DNA of 64,000 nt from Catellatospora vulcania (GCF_009720385.1 NZ_WARX01000020.1:186001-250000); one strand, 5' to 3'. Positions 1 to 8,261 are shown, counted from the stretch's first letter. Numbers and translations: made by a program. The notes: generated by a model not told the origin, from the letters alone.

Positions 1-255
1 GGCCATGCCCATCTTGGTGATCTTGTTTCGCTTCTTGCCGCTGACCTGCTCGCCCTTGAACCGGATCTGGCCCTCGGTCGGCAGGTAGACACCGGTCATC
101 GCGTTGAAGCAGGTGGTCTTGCCGGCGCCGTTCGGGCCGATCAGACCGAGGATCTCGCCCTCGTACAGGGTGAAGTCCACCTGGTTCAGCGCGACCACGC
201 CGCCGAAACGCAGCGTGACGTTGTCGACCTCCAGCAGTGGCTTGCGCTCACTCAA
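1..255 (-). CDS. livG: Branched-chain amino-acid ABC transporter ATPase LivG (partial)
   Basis: The first 85 codons of an ABC ATPase; the rest lies beyond the window edge. It would energise uptake of Leu/Ile/Val with LivH, LivM and LivK. The Walker A motif GPNGAGKTT lies at about residues 43-51, followed by FNAMTGVYLPTEG, typical of LivG. The start is taken as TTG at 255: it overlaps the livM stop by 8 bp and has a strong AAGGAGG about 9 bases upstream, inside the last codons of livM. Translation is therefore probably coupled to livM. A LivF gene is expected next but is not visible. Confidence 0.93.
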   Translation of the reverse strand, partial: MSERKPLLEVDNVTLRFGGVVALNQVDFTLYEGEILGLIGPNGAGKTTCFNAMTGVYLPTEGQIRFKGEQVSGKKRNKITKMGMA

Positions 256-1456
256 CGGGGGCCACCTCCTTCTGACGGTCCTTGAGCTCGGCCGCACGGC
301 GGCGGTTCGGCCACAGGCCCTGCGGACGGTAGATCATCACGACGATCAGCAGCGCGCCGAAGATGATGAAGCGCAGCGACGTCGGGCTGGTGTCCAGGCG
401 GAAGATGCCGAACACGTCCACCGAGTGCGGCCAGCCGAACACGTCGCCGACCGAACGCAGCCACTCCGGCAGGTAGATCACCAGGAAGCCGCCCAGGATC
501 GCGCCGCCGATGCTGCCCGCGCCGCCCAGCACGACCGCCGCCAGCACCAGGATCGAGTTCTCCAGGCTGAACGTGGCCGAGTTGACGAAGTTGGCCTGGC
601 CCGCCCAGAGCGTGCCGGACAGACCGCCGACCGCCGCGCCGATCGCGAACGCCCACAGCTTGAACTTGAACGTGGGCACGCCCATCAGCTCGGCCGCGTC
701 CTCGTCCTCGCGGATCGCGATCCACGCCCGGCCGACCCGGCTGTTGGCCAGGTTCCGGATCAGGAAGATCACCGCGATGATCACGGTCAGCACGAGCCAG
801 TAGTACGGCGACCAGTCCAGGATGCCGAAGACCGGCGAGCCGTCGGACCAGGTGCCGGGCGGGTGCGCGACGCTCGGGATGCCCCGGTCGCCGTTCAGGA
901 TCCAGTCCTGGTTCTTCGCCACGATCCGGATGATCTCGGCAAAGCCCAGCGTCACGATCGCCAGGTAGTCACCGCGCAGTCGCAGCGTCGGCCAGCCGAG
1001 CAGCACACCCGACAGCAGCGCCAGCGACACGCCGATCGGCACCGTCACCAGCCACGGCCACGGGCTCTCCAGCCAGTTGTACTCCGTGATCAGCTTGCTG
1101 TCCGGCGAGGTCAGCAGCGCCACCGTGTACGCGCCTACGGCGAAGAAGCCGAAGAAGCCGAGGTCCAGCAGACCCGCGTAGCCCAGCACCACGTTCAGGC
1201 CCAGGGCCAGCAGAATGTAGTAACCGCACTGGAACAGCACGTTGGCCATGTCCGAGCCGGTGGTGTAGAAGGGCAGATACCCGCTGCCCACCGGGATCGG
1301 GAAGCCCAGGTTCTCGTAGAAGCCCTTGAGCGGCAGCACGTAGAGCAGCGCGATGCCGACGACGATCGCGGCGATGCGGGCCGGCTTCGGCAGCGCCCGG
1401 AAGCGGTCCCCGAGGTGCAGACCGCGACGCGGCTGCTTGATCGGTTCGGTCGTCAT
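248..1456 (-). CDS. livM: Branched-chain amino-acid ABC transporter permease LivM
   Basis: A 402-residue inner-membrane permease of the LivM type (BPD_transp_2 family). It has many hydrophobic segments, a central WPTLRLRGDYLAIVTLGFAEI stretch and a C-terminal RPQGLWP motif typical of LivM. It forms the translocation channel with LivH. The start ATG at 1456 overlaps the livH stop as ATGA, so the two are probably translationally coupled. The N-terminal cytoplasmic stretch of about 25 residues before the first membrane segment is normal for actinobacterial LivM. Confidence 0.95.
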   Translation of the reverse strand: MTTEPIKQPRRGLHLGDRFRALPKPARIAAIVVGIALLYVLPLKGFYENLGFPIPVGSGYLPFYTTGSDMANVLFQCGYYILLALGLNVVLGYAGLLDLGFFGFFAVGAYTVALLTSPDSKLITEYNWLESPWPWLVTVPIGVSLALLSGVLLGWPTLRLRGDYLAIVTLGFAEIIRIVAKNQDWILNGDRGIPSVAHPPGTWSDGSPVFGILDWSPYYWLVLTVIIAVIFLIRNLANSRVGRAWIAIREDEDAAELMGVPTFKFKLWAFAIGAAVGGLSGTLWAGQANFVNSATFSLENSILVLAAVVLGGAGSIGGAILGGFLVIYLPEWLRSVGDVFGWPHSVDVFGIFRLDTSPTSLRFIIFGALLIVVMIYRPQGLWPNRRRAAELKDRQKEVAPVE

Positions 1457-2403
1457 GCGCGGGCCCTCCCCAGCGATTCTCCCAGCAGACCGGTGGGGCG
1501 GAACATCAGCAGCACCAGCAGCACCACGAACGCGATGACGTTGGTCCAGTTCGAGCCGAACAGCGCGGCGCCGTAGGCCTCGACCAGCCCGAGCAGCAGA
1601 CCACCGATGAGCGCGCCGCGCAGGTTGCCGATACCGCCCAGCACGGCGGCGGAGAACGCCTTCAGACCGATCAGGAAGCCACCGTTGAAGCGGGTGTTTC
1701 CCTGCTTGAGGTTGTAGAAGACCGCGGCGACGCCGGCCAGCAGGCCGCCCAGGAGGAACACCAGCGCGATCACGCGGCCCTTGTTCACACCCATCAGTGC
1801 GGCGGTGTCGGCGTCCTGGGCCACCGCCCGGATGCCCCGGCCGAAGCGGGTCTTGGAGACGAACCAGTCCAGCGCGAACATCACGCCCAGCGCGACCACG
1901 AGGGTCATCAGCTGCACCGGCGTCACCGTCCAGCCGCCTGCGGTGAAGAGCGGAGTGCTCGGCAGAATGCTCGGAATGCCCTGCTGACGACGCTCGGTGA
2001 GCGCGCCCATCGCCTCAGCCAGCACGAACGACGCGCCGATGGCGCTGATGAGGAACGCCAAGGGTGGGGCGTTGCGTTTGCGTAGTGGCCGGTAAGCCAC
2101 GGTTTCCAGCAGCACCGCGACGCCGCCGGAGAACAGCGCGGCGACCACGAGGGCGACCAGAATCAGCAGCAGTGCCATGCCCAGGCTGGGGCGGGTGGAG
2201 TTGCTGTCGTAGCCCATCAGCCCCCAGGTCCACAGCGCGGCGAAGGTGCCGTACATGAAGACCTCGGAGTGGGCAAAGTTGATCAGGCGCAGCACGCCGT
2301 AGACCAGGGTGTATCCCAGAGCCACCAGCGCGTAGACCGACCCTTGGGCCAATCCGGTGGTGGTCAGATCCGGGAAACCCTGGATCAGGTCATCGAAATT
2401 CAC
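1453..2403 (-). CDS. livH: Branched-chain amino-acid ABC transporter permease LivH
   Basis: A 316-residue membrane permease, partner of LivM. It shows family features: LAQGSVYALVALGYTLVYGVLRLINFAHSE near the N-terminus (residues about 18-45), an AFLISAIGASF segment, and a C-terminal RPTGLLGE. It begins with GTG at 2403, preceded by GGGAG. It lies 103 bp downstream of livK across a strong hairpin, which would make permease transcripts rarer than livK transcripts. The length is usual for LivH. Confidence 0.95.
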   Translation of the reverse strand: MNFDDLIQGFPDLTTTGLAQGSVYALVALGYTLVYGVLRLINFAHSEVFMYGTFAALWTWGLMGYDSNSTRPSLGMALLLILVALVVAALFSGGVAVLLETVAYRPLRKRNAPPLAFLISAIGASFVLAEAMGALTERRQQGIPSILPSTPLFTAGGWTVTPVQLMTLVVALGVMFALDWFVSKTRFGRGIRAVAQDADTAALMGVNKGRVIALVFLLGGLLAGVAAVFYNLKQGNTRFNGGFLIGLKAFSAAVLGGIGNLRGALIGGLLLGLVEAYGAALFGSNWTNVIAFVVLLVLLMFRPTGLLGESLGRARA

Positions 2404-2433
2404 GGGGGCTCCCGAAGGGGTTTCTCTTAAATG

Positions 2434-2471
2434 CCGGGTGCGGCCGGAAGAGGACTTCCGGCCGCACCCGG
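2434..2471 (-). terminator. Strong hairpin between livK and livH
   Basis: A perfect 17-bp inverted repeat (CCGGGTGCGGCCGGAAG and its complement) with a 4-base loop, lying between the livK stop and the livH start. Only a weak U-rich stretch follows on the minus strand. It may act as a partial terminator or 3'-end stabiliser that raises LivK over the membrane subunits. Confidence 0.75.
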
Positions 2472-2506
2472 ATCAACTGCGGATCACAAACCGATCAGGG
2501 GGATGA

Positions 2507-3670
2507 TCAGCCCTTCGGGATCTGCGTGGCGTTGGCCCACGCGCCGTCCTTGGCAGTGAACGCCCAGACCGCGACCTGAGCCGGGTCCAGCTCGCCGTTG
2601 GCCTCCCACTTGTAGGTCACGCCGGTGGCGGAGCCCACACCGTTGTAGGTGCCCAGGAACGCCTGCAGGTCGGCACGCGTGGTCTTGCCGGCCTTGAAGC
2701 CCTCCAGGAAGACCTTGGTCAGGTCGTACGCCACGTCGGCGTACACGCCCGGGTCGGTGCCGAACTTGGCCTTGAAGTCGGCCACGAAGTTGCCCTTGGC
2801 CGCGGTGGCCGGGCCACAGGGGCACGTCACGACCGCGCCCTCGACGTCAGCCTTGCCGGTCACGCTCAGCATGTTGGCGTCGTAGAGGCCGTCGCCACCG
2901 ATGAAGGTGCCCTTGAAACCGCCGGCACGCAGCTGCTTCAGGAACGGGGCCGCCTCCGGGGTGTAACCGCCGTAGAAGACCGCGTCCGCGCCGCTGCTCT
3001 TGACCGCGGTCACGACCGGGCCGAACTCCTGCTGCTTCTCGGTGACCTTGTCCTGGCCGACGACGGCGGCGCCGAGGATCTTCTTGACCTCGTCACGCAG
3101 GCCGGTGCCGTACGCGGACTGGTCGTCGACGATGAAGACCTTGGTGGCCTTCGCGACGTCCTTCAGGTAGCGGCCGATGGCCGGGCCCTGGGACAGGTCG
3201 TTGCCGACGCCACGGTGGAAGATCTTCCAGCCCTTGCTGTTCAGGCTCGGGCGGGTGGCCGACTGGGTGATGATCGGCAGGCCGGCCTGGTCGAAGATCG
3301 GGTTGGCGACCTCGGACTCGCCCGAGAACGCCGGGCCGACGATACCGATGATCTTGGCGTCGGCAACCGCGCTGGTCGCCAGGGCGGCAGCCTTGTCCGG
3401 CGAGCCCTGCGAGTCGAACGGCACCAGCTGGACGTCTGCGCCGGGGTTCGCCGCGTTGTACTCCGCGATCGCCAGCTCGGCGCCGTTCTTGCCCGGCGTC
3501 ACCAGACCGGCGTTGTCACCGGTGAGGGCGCCGAAGAAACCGATCTTCAGCCCCGAAACCGTGCTGCCGCCCGGCGTCGTGGCTTCTTCCTTCTTGCATG
3601 CAGCGGCACCACCGGCGACGAGCGCCAGAATGGCGACGCCTCCGAGCACACGCGCGAGTCGTTGCCTCAA
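2507..3670 (-). CDS. livK: Branched-chain amino-acid binding lipoprotein LivK
   Basis: A 387-residue periplasmic-binding-type protein (ANF/peripla_BP_6 fold) that captures branched-chain amino acids outside the membrane for LivHMGF. Residues 1-24 are a lipoprotein signal ending in an AAAC lipobox, so Cys25 is the lipidation site, followed by KKEEATTPGG. Later segments IGFFGALTGDNAGL, GIVGPAFSGES and FYGGYTPEAAPFLKQLRAGGF are typical. The start is TTG at 3670, preceded by GGAGGAGGG about 9 bases upstream. It is the first gene of the liv unit and has its own promoter region. Confidence 0.94.
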   Translation of the reverse strand: MRQRLARVLGGVAILALVAGGAAACKKEEATTPGGSTVSGLKIGFFGALTGDNAGLVTPGKNGAELAIAEYNAANPGADVQLVPFDSQGSPDKAAALATSAVADAKIIGIVGPAFSGESEVANPIFDQAGLPIITQSATRPSLNSKGWKIFHRGVGNDLSQGPAIGRYLKDVAKATKVFIVDDQSAYGTGLRDEVKKILGAAVVGQDKVTEKQQEFGPVVTAVKSSGADAVFYGGYTPEAAPFLKQLRAGGFKGTFIGGDGLYDANMLSVTGKADVEGAVVTCPCGPATAAKGNFVADFKAKFGTDPGVYADVAYDLTKVFLEGFKAGKTTRADLQAFLGTYNGVGSATGVTYKWEANGELDPAQVAVWAFTAKDGAWANATQIPKG

Positions 3671-3738
3671 GGCTGAAACCCTCCTCCATCCGAGATCCGG
3701 ACCCGCTCGCCACGACCGTGCGGGCAGCAGGACCGGAA

Positions 3739-3759
3739 CAGATCGTGTACCACGATCTG
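3739..3759. promoter_or_regulatory. Perfect inverted repeat, candidate operator of livK
   Basis: CAGATCGTG, a 3-base spacer (TAC), then CACGATCTG: a perfect 9-bp palindrome. It lies just downstream of the putative livK -10 box, in the 5' untranslated region, a position suited to a dimeric repressor. The regulator is unknown. Confidence 0.5.
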
Positions 3760-3768
3760 GCCAGGGAC

Positions 3769-3796
3769 GTTATACGACTCACACCCTGATCGGTAA
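3769..3796 (-). promoter_or_regulatory. Candidate livK promoter
   Basis: On the minus strand a -10-like TATAAC (3774-3769) lies 16 bp from a weak -35-like TTACCG (3796-3791). TATAAC stands out in this GC-rich region. It directs transcription toward livK, with a leader of about 90 bases. Confidence 0.5.
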
Positions 3797-3871
3797 GACC
3801 TCGCCTAAGGGTTGACCCAACCGTTACTTGAGCAGCACCAATCGGGCGTACACGGCGGTGACCTGGGAGTA

Positions 3872-5041
3872 TCATCGACCGGCTGTCGGCAGATCCGTGA
3901 TCCACACATGTGCCCCAGAACCGTCGTCGCTCATCGCCAGAACGCGGCCGCCCGCCCCCGCGACACCCGCGGCGGAGACCCCGGCCGCGCGCAGCGGCGC
4001 CGGCGAAGTCACCGAGACCCAGCCCTGCTCAGGTGACATAAGCCACAACCTGTACATCTCGCCATCCGAGACGACGGTCACCAGTCCGGCGTCCACGACC
4101 GCCAGCCCGGCCACCCACGCCACCGGCCCCGGCCGCGTCGAACCGAACACCCCGGCCTCCGACCAGGCGCCGTCCACCAGCCGCCACGCCCCGAACCGCG
4201 CCCCACGCAGCCCCACCGCGTACGGCGTGCCCGCCAGCAGCGCCACCCGGTCGAACTCCTCGTAGTCCGGCGACTCCGGCGCGGGCAGACGGGTCCAGTG
4301 CTCGCCGTCCGGCGACCTCCAGGCCAGCGCGTCGCGGTCGATCCGGTCCGCGCGGGTCAGCGCCCCCACCATCAGCCAGCCGCCGCCCACCGGCAGCACG
4401 TCGTACGCCGTGGTCCGCCCCCGGGCATCGCCCGCCAGCTCCGGCAGGCCCTCCCGGATGGTGAACCCGGTCGCGTCCGGCGACAGCCACACCGCCGACC
4501 CCGCCAGCCGGTTCCCGGCGATCGCCCAGCCCAGGGGGCCGCCCGCGAGCCGGACCGTGTTCACGGCGTCCGGGCCGCCGTAGAGCTGGAACCCCGCGAT
4601 CACCTCGTGCAGCGGGCCGTCCGGGCCGCCGTACCACTGGGTGATCCGCGGGTTGCCGTGCGCTCCCCCGCTGCGCGCGCCGAGCATCGCGATCCGGTCG
4701 CCGCGGCAGCCGAGCGCGTAGATCACGGCCCGCTCGCCGTAGTAACTGGTCCCCTGGAACTCCAGCGACCGCCAGTTCTCGGCGTCGGCGCTGGTCCACA
4801 CCACGGGCCGGGTGACACCCGCCGGGTCGGCGAGCGCCCCAGACAGATACCACCGGCCGCCGCAGACCGTCGCGTCACGCAGCACCAGCCGACCGGACGG
4901 GCCGGGCGGTGCGGGCAGCGTCAGCTCGCGCCACTGCGGGCGCAGCACTGTCTCGGGCACCGGGGTCGGCACGGCGGGAGTGCACCCGCCGGCCAGAGCG
5001 ACCAGGAGCGTCAGCGCGACCATGCCACGACCGGACAGCAT
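3872..5041 (-). CDS. Putative lipoprotein with sialidase/BNR-like repeats
   Basis: A 389-residue exported protein of unknown function. An N-terminal membrane segment ends in the lipobox ALAGGC, predicting a lipid-anchored Cys near residue 20, followed by a Pro/Thr-rich linker. The body contains repeated Asp-box-like sequences (TSADAENW, SPDATGF, SPDGEHW), suggesting a beta-propeller like those of sialidase/BNR repeat proteins. I see no catalytic signature, so it may be a binding or structural protein. It stands alone between livK and the ANTAR regulator gene. Confidence 0.75.
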   Translation of the reverse strand: MLSGRGMVALTLLVALAGGCTPAVPTPVPETVLRPQWRELTLPAPPGPSGRLVLRDATVCGGRWYLSGALADPAGVTRPVVWTSADAENWRSLEFQGTSYYGERAVIYALGCRGDRIAMLGARSGGAHGNPRITQWYGGPDGPLHEVIAGFQLYGGPDAVNTVRLAGGPLGWAIAGNRLAGSAVWLSPDATGFTIREGLPELAGDARGRTTAYDVLPVGGGWLMVGALTRADRIDRDALAWRSPDGEHWTRLPAPESPDYEEFDRVALLAGTPYAVGLRGARFGAWRLVDGAWSEAGVFGSTRPGPVAWVAGLAVVDAGLVTVVSDGEMYRLWLMSPEQGWVSVTSPAPLRAAGVSAAGVAGAGGRVLAMSDDGSGAHVWITDLPTAGR

Positions 5042-5105
5042 CGCCCGATCGTAGGCGCGCCGCCGCGACCCCGCAGGCCCCCGCTCGCGGCGTATGTCTG
5101 AGCTG

Positions 5106-5735
5106 CTACTCGGCGGACTCCGCGGCCGCCGCCTCGACGATGATCCGCTCGGCCACCTCGCGCATCGTCAGGCGGTGGTCCATCGCCGTGCGCTGGATCC
5201 ACTTGAACGCCTGCGGCTCGTTCATGCCGTACTGCGTCATCAGCGCGCCCTTGGCCCGCTCGACCGCCTTGCGGGTCTCCAGCCGGTCGTTCAGCCCGGC
5301 GACCTCGGCCTCCAGGGCCGCCACCTCGGCGAACCGGGACAGCGCGATCTCGATCGCGGGCACCAGGTCACTCTGCTGGAACGGCTTGACCAGGTAAGCC
5401 ATCGCACCCGCGGCGCGGGCCCGCTCGACCAGGTCACGCTGGCTGAACGCGGTCAGGATGATCACCGGGGCGATACGCGCGCCGGCGATCCGCTCCGCGG
5501 CCGCCAGGCCGTCCATGATCGGCATCTTGATGTCCAGGATGCACAGGTCGGGGTGCAGCTCCTCGGCCAGCTTCACCGCGGTCTCGCCGTCACCGGCCTC
5601 GCCGACCACGTCGTAGCCCTCCTCGCCGAGCATCTCGGCCAGGTCCAGCCTGATCAGCGCCTCATCCTCCGCGATCAGCACCCGCTTGCGCGCGACACCA
5701 GCCTGCTTCTCGGTCACCGGAACCACAACCCCCAC
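5106..5735 (-). CDS. pdtaR: ANTAR-domain response regulator, PdtaR type
   Basis: A 209-residue two-component output protein that binds RNA rather than DNA. Residues 17-130 form a receiver domain: acidic residues in IAEDEA, the phospho-acceptor Asp68 in CILDIKMP, and the conserved Lys in YLVKPFQ. A short coiled coil (ALEAEVAGLNDRLETRKAVERAKG) leads into the ANTAR domain at about 145-200. ANTAR domains bind tandem hairpins and prevent termination. No histidine kinase gene is next to it, as with mycobacterial PdtaR. The GTG at 5735 is the first possible start; GTG at 5717 is also possible. Confidence 0.92.
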   Translation of the reverse strand: MGVVVPVTEKQAGVARKRVLIAEDEALIRLDLAEMLGEEGYDVVGEAGDGETAVKLAEELHPDLCILDIKMPIMDGLAAAERIAGARIAPVIILTAFSQRDLVERARAAGAMAYLVKPFQQSDLVPAIEIALSRFAEVAALEAEVAGLNDRLETRKAVERAKGALMTQYGMNEPQAFKWIQRTAMDHRLTMREVAERIIVEAAAAESAE

Positions 5736-5811
5736 ACCACGAACGGAACTGGGCTACCCGTAACCGGGTGCCGCACACGTCAGCCTAGTAGGTACGCTAA
5801 TGCCTGCCGTA

Positions 5812-5885
5812 GTCCCCGTACTCCAACCGGCAGAGAGACGGAGCTCAAACCTCCGACAGTGTGGGTTCGAATCCCACCGGGGGCA
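5812..5885 (+). tRNA. tRNA-like gene with CAA anticodon and short variable loop
   Basis: A 74-base cloverleaf: acceptor GTCCCCG/CGGGGGC (one G-U pair), a 3-bp D-stem CTC/GAG with GG in the loop, a perfect anticodon stem CGGAG/CTCCG around CTCAAAC, a 5-base variable loop, T-arm GTGGG-TTCGAAT-CCCAC and discriminator A. CCA is not encoded. The anticodon would be CAA (Leu), but leucine tRNAs normally have a long variable arm and this one does not. It may be an unusual decoding tRNA or a tRNA-like RNA. Confidence 0.75.
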
Positions 5886-5934
5886 CTCACCGCTGTTCAG
5901 GGGCAGTGTCATACCTCTCCGGCAGCCTGTCGGC

Positions 5935-6678
5935 GTGCACCCCCGATCTGTTCGCGACGCGGCCCGGGAACTCCACCACGCCGGCCTCACCGTCGCCGAG
6001 GTCTCCCGCCAGCTGGATCTGCGCTACCGGACGGTCTGGGAATGGTGCAACAGACCTATGCCCACCGACGACGTGGCGCAGCGGTGTCCGCGCTGCCAGG
6101 ACCCGCCGCGACCACCCGACGATCCCGCCGCGTATGCGTACCTGCTGGGGCAGTACCTCGGCGACGGCCACGTGTCGCTCACCGCCCGCGTTCCGGTGCT
6201 CCGGATCGCGTGCGCCGACGCCTATCCGGGCATCATGGACGACTGCGAGCAGGCGATGCTGGCGGTGCTGGCGCGGCGGGTCTCCCGCGTCCGTGCGATC
6301 GGGTGCACCACCGTGCAGAGCGTCGCCAAGCATTGGCCGTGCCTGTTGCCGCAGGCCGGCCCAGGCAGGAAGCACGAGCGGCGCATCGAGCTGACGGGAT
6401 GGCAGCAGGAGGTCGTCACCGCCGTGCCCGGATTGTTCGCCCGCGGGCTGTTCCACTCCGACGGGTGCCGGGCCGTCAACCGCATCGTCAAGGCCGGGAA
6501 GACCTACGAGTACCCCCGCTACCTGTTCGCCAACGAGTCCACGGACATCCTCGCGCTGTGCGGCTGGGCGCTGGACCTGCTCGGCGTGGCCTGGCGGCTG
6601 AACCGCCGCAACTCGCTGTCCGTGGCCCGCCGCGACGCCGTCGCCCGGCTCGACGAGCATGTCGGCCCGAAGTCCTGA
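5935..6678 (+). CDS. HTH plus LAGLIDADG homing-endonuclease-like protein
   Basis: About 247 residues. The N-terminal 40 look like a resolvase-type helix-turn-helix (RSVRDAARELHHAGLTVAEV then YRTVWEWCN). A CxxC follows at 51-54. Two LAGLIDADG-like motifs are visible: LLGQYLGDG (about 70-78) and GLFARGLFHSDG (about 166-177), each with the acidic residue expected at a nuclease site. This is the layout of single-chain homing endonucleases, often annotated in actinomycetes as regulators. It starts about 50 bases after the tRNA-like gene. The start is uncertain: GTG at 5935 is chosen by the HTH, with no clear ribosome site. Confidence 0.75.
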   Translation: MHPRSVRDAARELHHAGLTVAEVSRQLDLRYRTVWEWCNRPMPTDDVAQRCPRCQDPPRPPDDPAAYAYLLGQYLGDGHVSLTARVPVLRIACADAYPGIMDDCEQAMLAVLARRVSRVRAIGCTTVQSVAKHWPCLLPQAGPGRKHERRIELTGWQQEVVTAVPGLFARGLFHSDGCRAVNRIVKAGKTYEYPRYLFANESTDILALCGWALDLLGVAWRLNRRNSLSVARRDAVARLDEHVGPKS

Positions 6679-6750
6679 TCGCACCCGCTCTATCGGCACA
6701 GGCTGTGCTGTCCCGTGTGGCGGCACGCACAGGCTGTAAACCATCCTAGG

Positions 6751-6799
6751 ATTCCAGCCCACAGCGGAACCGCTGAGGCGGCCGGCTGCGGGCTGGAAT
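6751..6799. terminator. Terminator-like stem-loop between convergent genes
   Basis: A 15-bp inverted repeat with one mismatch (ATTCCAGCCCACAGC against GCTGCGGGCTGGAAT), loop of 19 bases. It lies between the LAGLIDADG gene and the converging TauE gene and could end both transcripts. Confidence 0.65.
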
Positions 6800-6806
6800 G
6801 CGCTGG

Positions 6807-7706
6807 TCAGGCGGCGGGCACAAGCTCCGGCTCGGCGGTGGCGGGCTGGACGGCACGGGTACGCCGCCAGGCGCTCACCGACAGGCTGATGGCGACCGCC
6901 CACAGCACCACCACGAGCGGGTAGGCGTACGGCCCGAACGCGGGTTCGACCTTGAACACCCGCAGCAGGCTGCGCGTGTTGACGAGGATGATGAGCCCGC
7001 CGACGAACGCGCCGAGCAGCTGCGCGGGCACGTGCCGGACCAGCCAGGCGGCGATCGGCGCGGCGATGACGCCGCCGACGAGCAGCGCGGCGACGGTCGG
7101 CAGCACGAAGCCTTCGGAACCGAGCCCGAGCAGGAAGCCGACGCTGGCGGCGCTGGCGACGAGGAACTCGGAGGTGCCGACGGAGCCGATGACCCGGCGG
7201 GGCTCCATGCTGCCGGAGGCGAGCAGGGTCGGCGTGGCGACGGGGCCCCAGCCTCCCCCGCCGGTGGCGTCGATGAAGCCGGCGAACAGGCCGAGCGGGG
7301 CGAGGAAGCGGCGCGGGAGCGCGCGCGGCCGGGTGGGCCGCAGCGGGCGGGCGAAGCGGATCAGCAGGTAGACGCCGAGCGCGAACAGGATGCCGGCCGT
7401 CCACGGGATGGCGGATGCGGTGGAGATGCTGCTCAGCACGGTGGCTCCGGCGAACGCGCCGGCGGCGCCGGGCAGGGCGATGTTGCGTACGACGCGCCAG
7501 TCGACGTTGCCGAAGCGCCAGTGGGAGATGCCCGAGGCCAGGGTGGTGCCGACCTCGGCGAGGTGCACGGAGGCGGACGCGGTGGCCGGGGAGATCCCGG
7601 CGATGAGGAGCAGGGTGCTGGAGGTTACTCCGTAGGCCATGCCCAGCGCCCCGTCGACGAGCTGGGCGGCGAGCCCCACCAACGCCATGACCAGCAGTTT
7701 CCGCAC
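6807..7706 (-). CDS. TauE/SafE-family (DUF81) membrane exporter
   Basis: A 299-residue membrane protein with about eight hydrophobic segments. Family signs are an N-terminal half containing VDGALGMAYGVTSSTLLLIAG and GATVLSSIS, and a repeat FAGFIDATGGGGWGPVATP in the second half; the GGGGWGP loop is characteristic of TauE/SafE anion exporters (sulfite, sulfoacetate and related). The substrate cannot be read from sequence. It lies 117 bp downstream of an Rrf2-type regulator whose probable operator overlaps its promoter, pointing to sulfur-related control. Confidence 0.88.
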   Translation of the reverse strand: MRKLLVMALVGLAAQLVDGALGMAYGVTSSTLLLIAGISPATASASVHLAEVGTTLASGISHWRFGNVDWRVVRNIALPGAAGAFAGATVLSSISTASAIPWTAGILFALGVYLLIRFARPLRPTRPRALPRRFLAPLGLFAGFIDATGGGGWGPVATPTLLASGSMEPRRVIGSVGTSEFLVASAASVGFLLGLGSEGFVLPTVAALLVGGVIAAPIAAWLVRHVPAQLLGAFVGGLIILVNTRSLLRVFKVEPAFGPYAYPLVVVLWAVAISLSVSAWRRTRAVQPATAEPELVPAA

Positions 7707-7742
7707 GGCTGTTGCCCCCCACTGATCCCAGCTTCTTGGTAT

Positions 7743-7778
7743 TTCCGATCAGTTTAATAGGAATGACAGGGAAGGCAA
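7743..7778 (-). promoter_or_regulatory. Promoter with overlapping Rrf2-type operator
   Basis: On the minus strand, -35 TTGCCT (7778-7773) and -10 TAAACT (7756-7751) are 16 bp apart. TTCCGAT and ATAGGAA (7743-7763; 6 of 7 bases complementary, 7-bp spacer) form an inverted repeat covering the -10 box. This suits repression of the exporter gene by the Rrf2 protein encoded just upstream. Confidence 0.55.
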
Positions 7779-7823
7779 GTCCCGGTTGTTAACTAATGGT
7801 GAAACGAGGCTGTCCGGAATCCG

Positions 7824-8261
7824 TCAGGAGGCGGCGAGCGGCAGGTGGGCGGCGACCGGCTCGGGCAGCACCCCGGCGATGACGTGCGCGATCGTGACCT
7901 GGGTCAGGATGGCGCGTTCCGACTCCTCCACCGCGGTCCACACCTGCTGCAGCGCCTGCGCCGCGCCGAGGGGGGCGTCGGCCTGCACAGCCCTGGGCGA
8001 GCCGAGCGGGCCGTCGATCACCTCGACGACCTCCACCAGGGAGATCTGCTCCGCCGGCCGGGCCAGCCAGTACCCGCCGTCCGGGCCGCGCTGGGCGAAC
8101 ACGATGCCGCCCCGCCGCAGCTGCAGCAGGATGCTCTCGCAGAACTTGGGCGGGATCTCCTGCGCACGGGCGATGCGCTCGGAGGTGACCGGCCCCTCGC
8201 CCGCCGAGGCGAGTTCGATCACGGCACGCAACGCGTAGTCGACACGAGCGGACAGTCGCAT
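7824..8261 (-). CDS. Rrf2-family transcriptional regulator
   Basis: A 145-residue winged-helix regulator beginning MRLSARVDYALRAVIELA, the family signature. The DNA-recognition region is about residues 26-55 (SERIARAQEIPPKFCESILLQLRRGGIV), followed by the wing GPDGGYWLARP. Only one cysteine is present (KFC), so it lacks the three-cysteine cluster of IscR/NsrR and is unlikely to hold an iron-sulfur cluster; a small-molecule or CymR-like mode is more plausible. The ATG at 8261 is chosen over an upstream GTG because it begins the conserved domain. It probably controls the adjacent TauE exporter. Confidence 0.9.
   Translation of the reverse strand: MRLSARVDYALRAVIELASAGEGPVTSERIARAQEIPPKFCESILLQLRRGGIVFAQRGPDGGYWLARPAEQISLVEVVEVIDGPLGSPRAVQADAPLGAAQALQQVWTAVEESERAILTQVTIAHVIAGVLPEPVAAHLPLAAS

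Noticed and set aside
104-1576. 490-codon open frame opposite livM
   Set aside because: Antisense shadow with no domain signal; livM on the other strand is certain.
5812-5885. Ordinary tRNA-Leu
   Set aside because: Anticodon fits, but the long variable arm required of leucine tRNAs is missing, so it is reported as tRNA-like with CAA anticodon.
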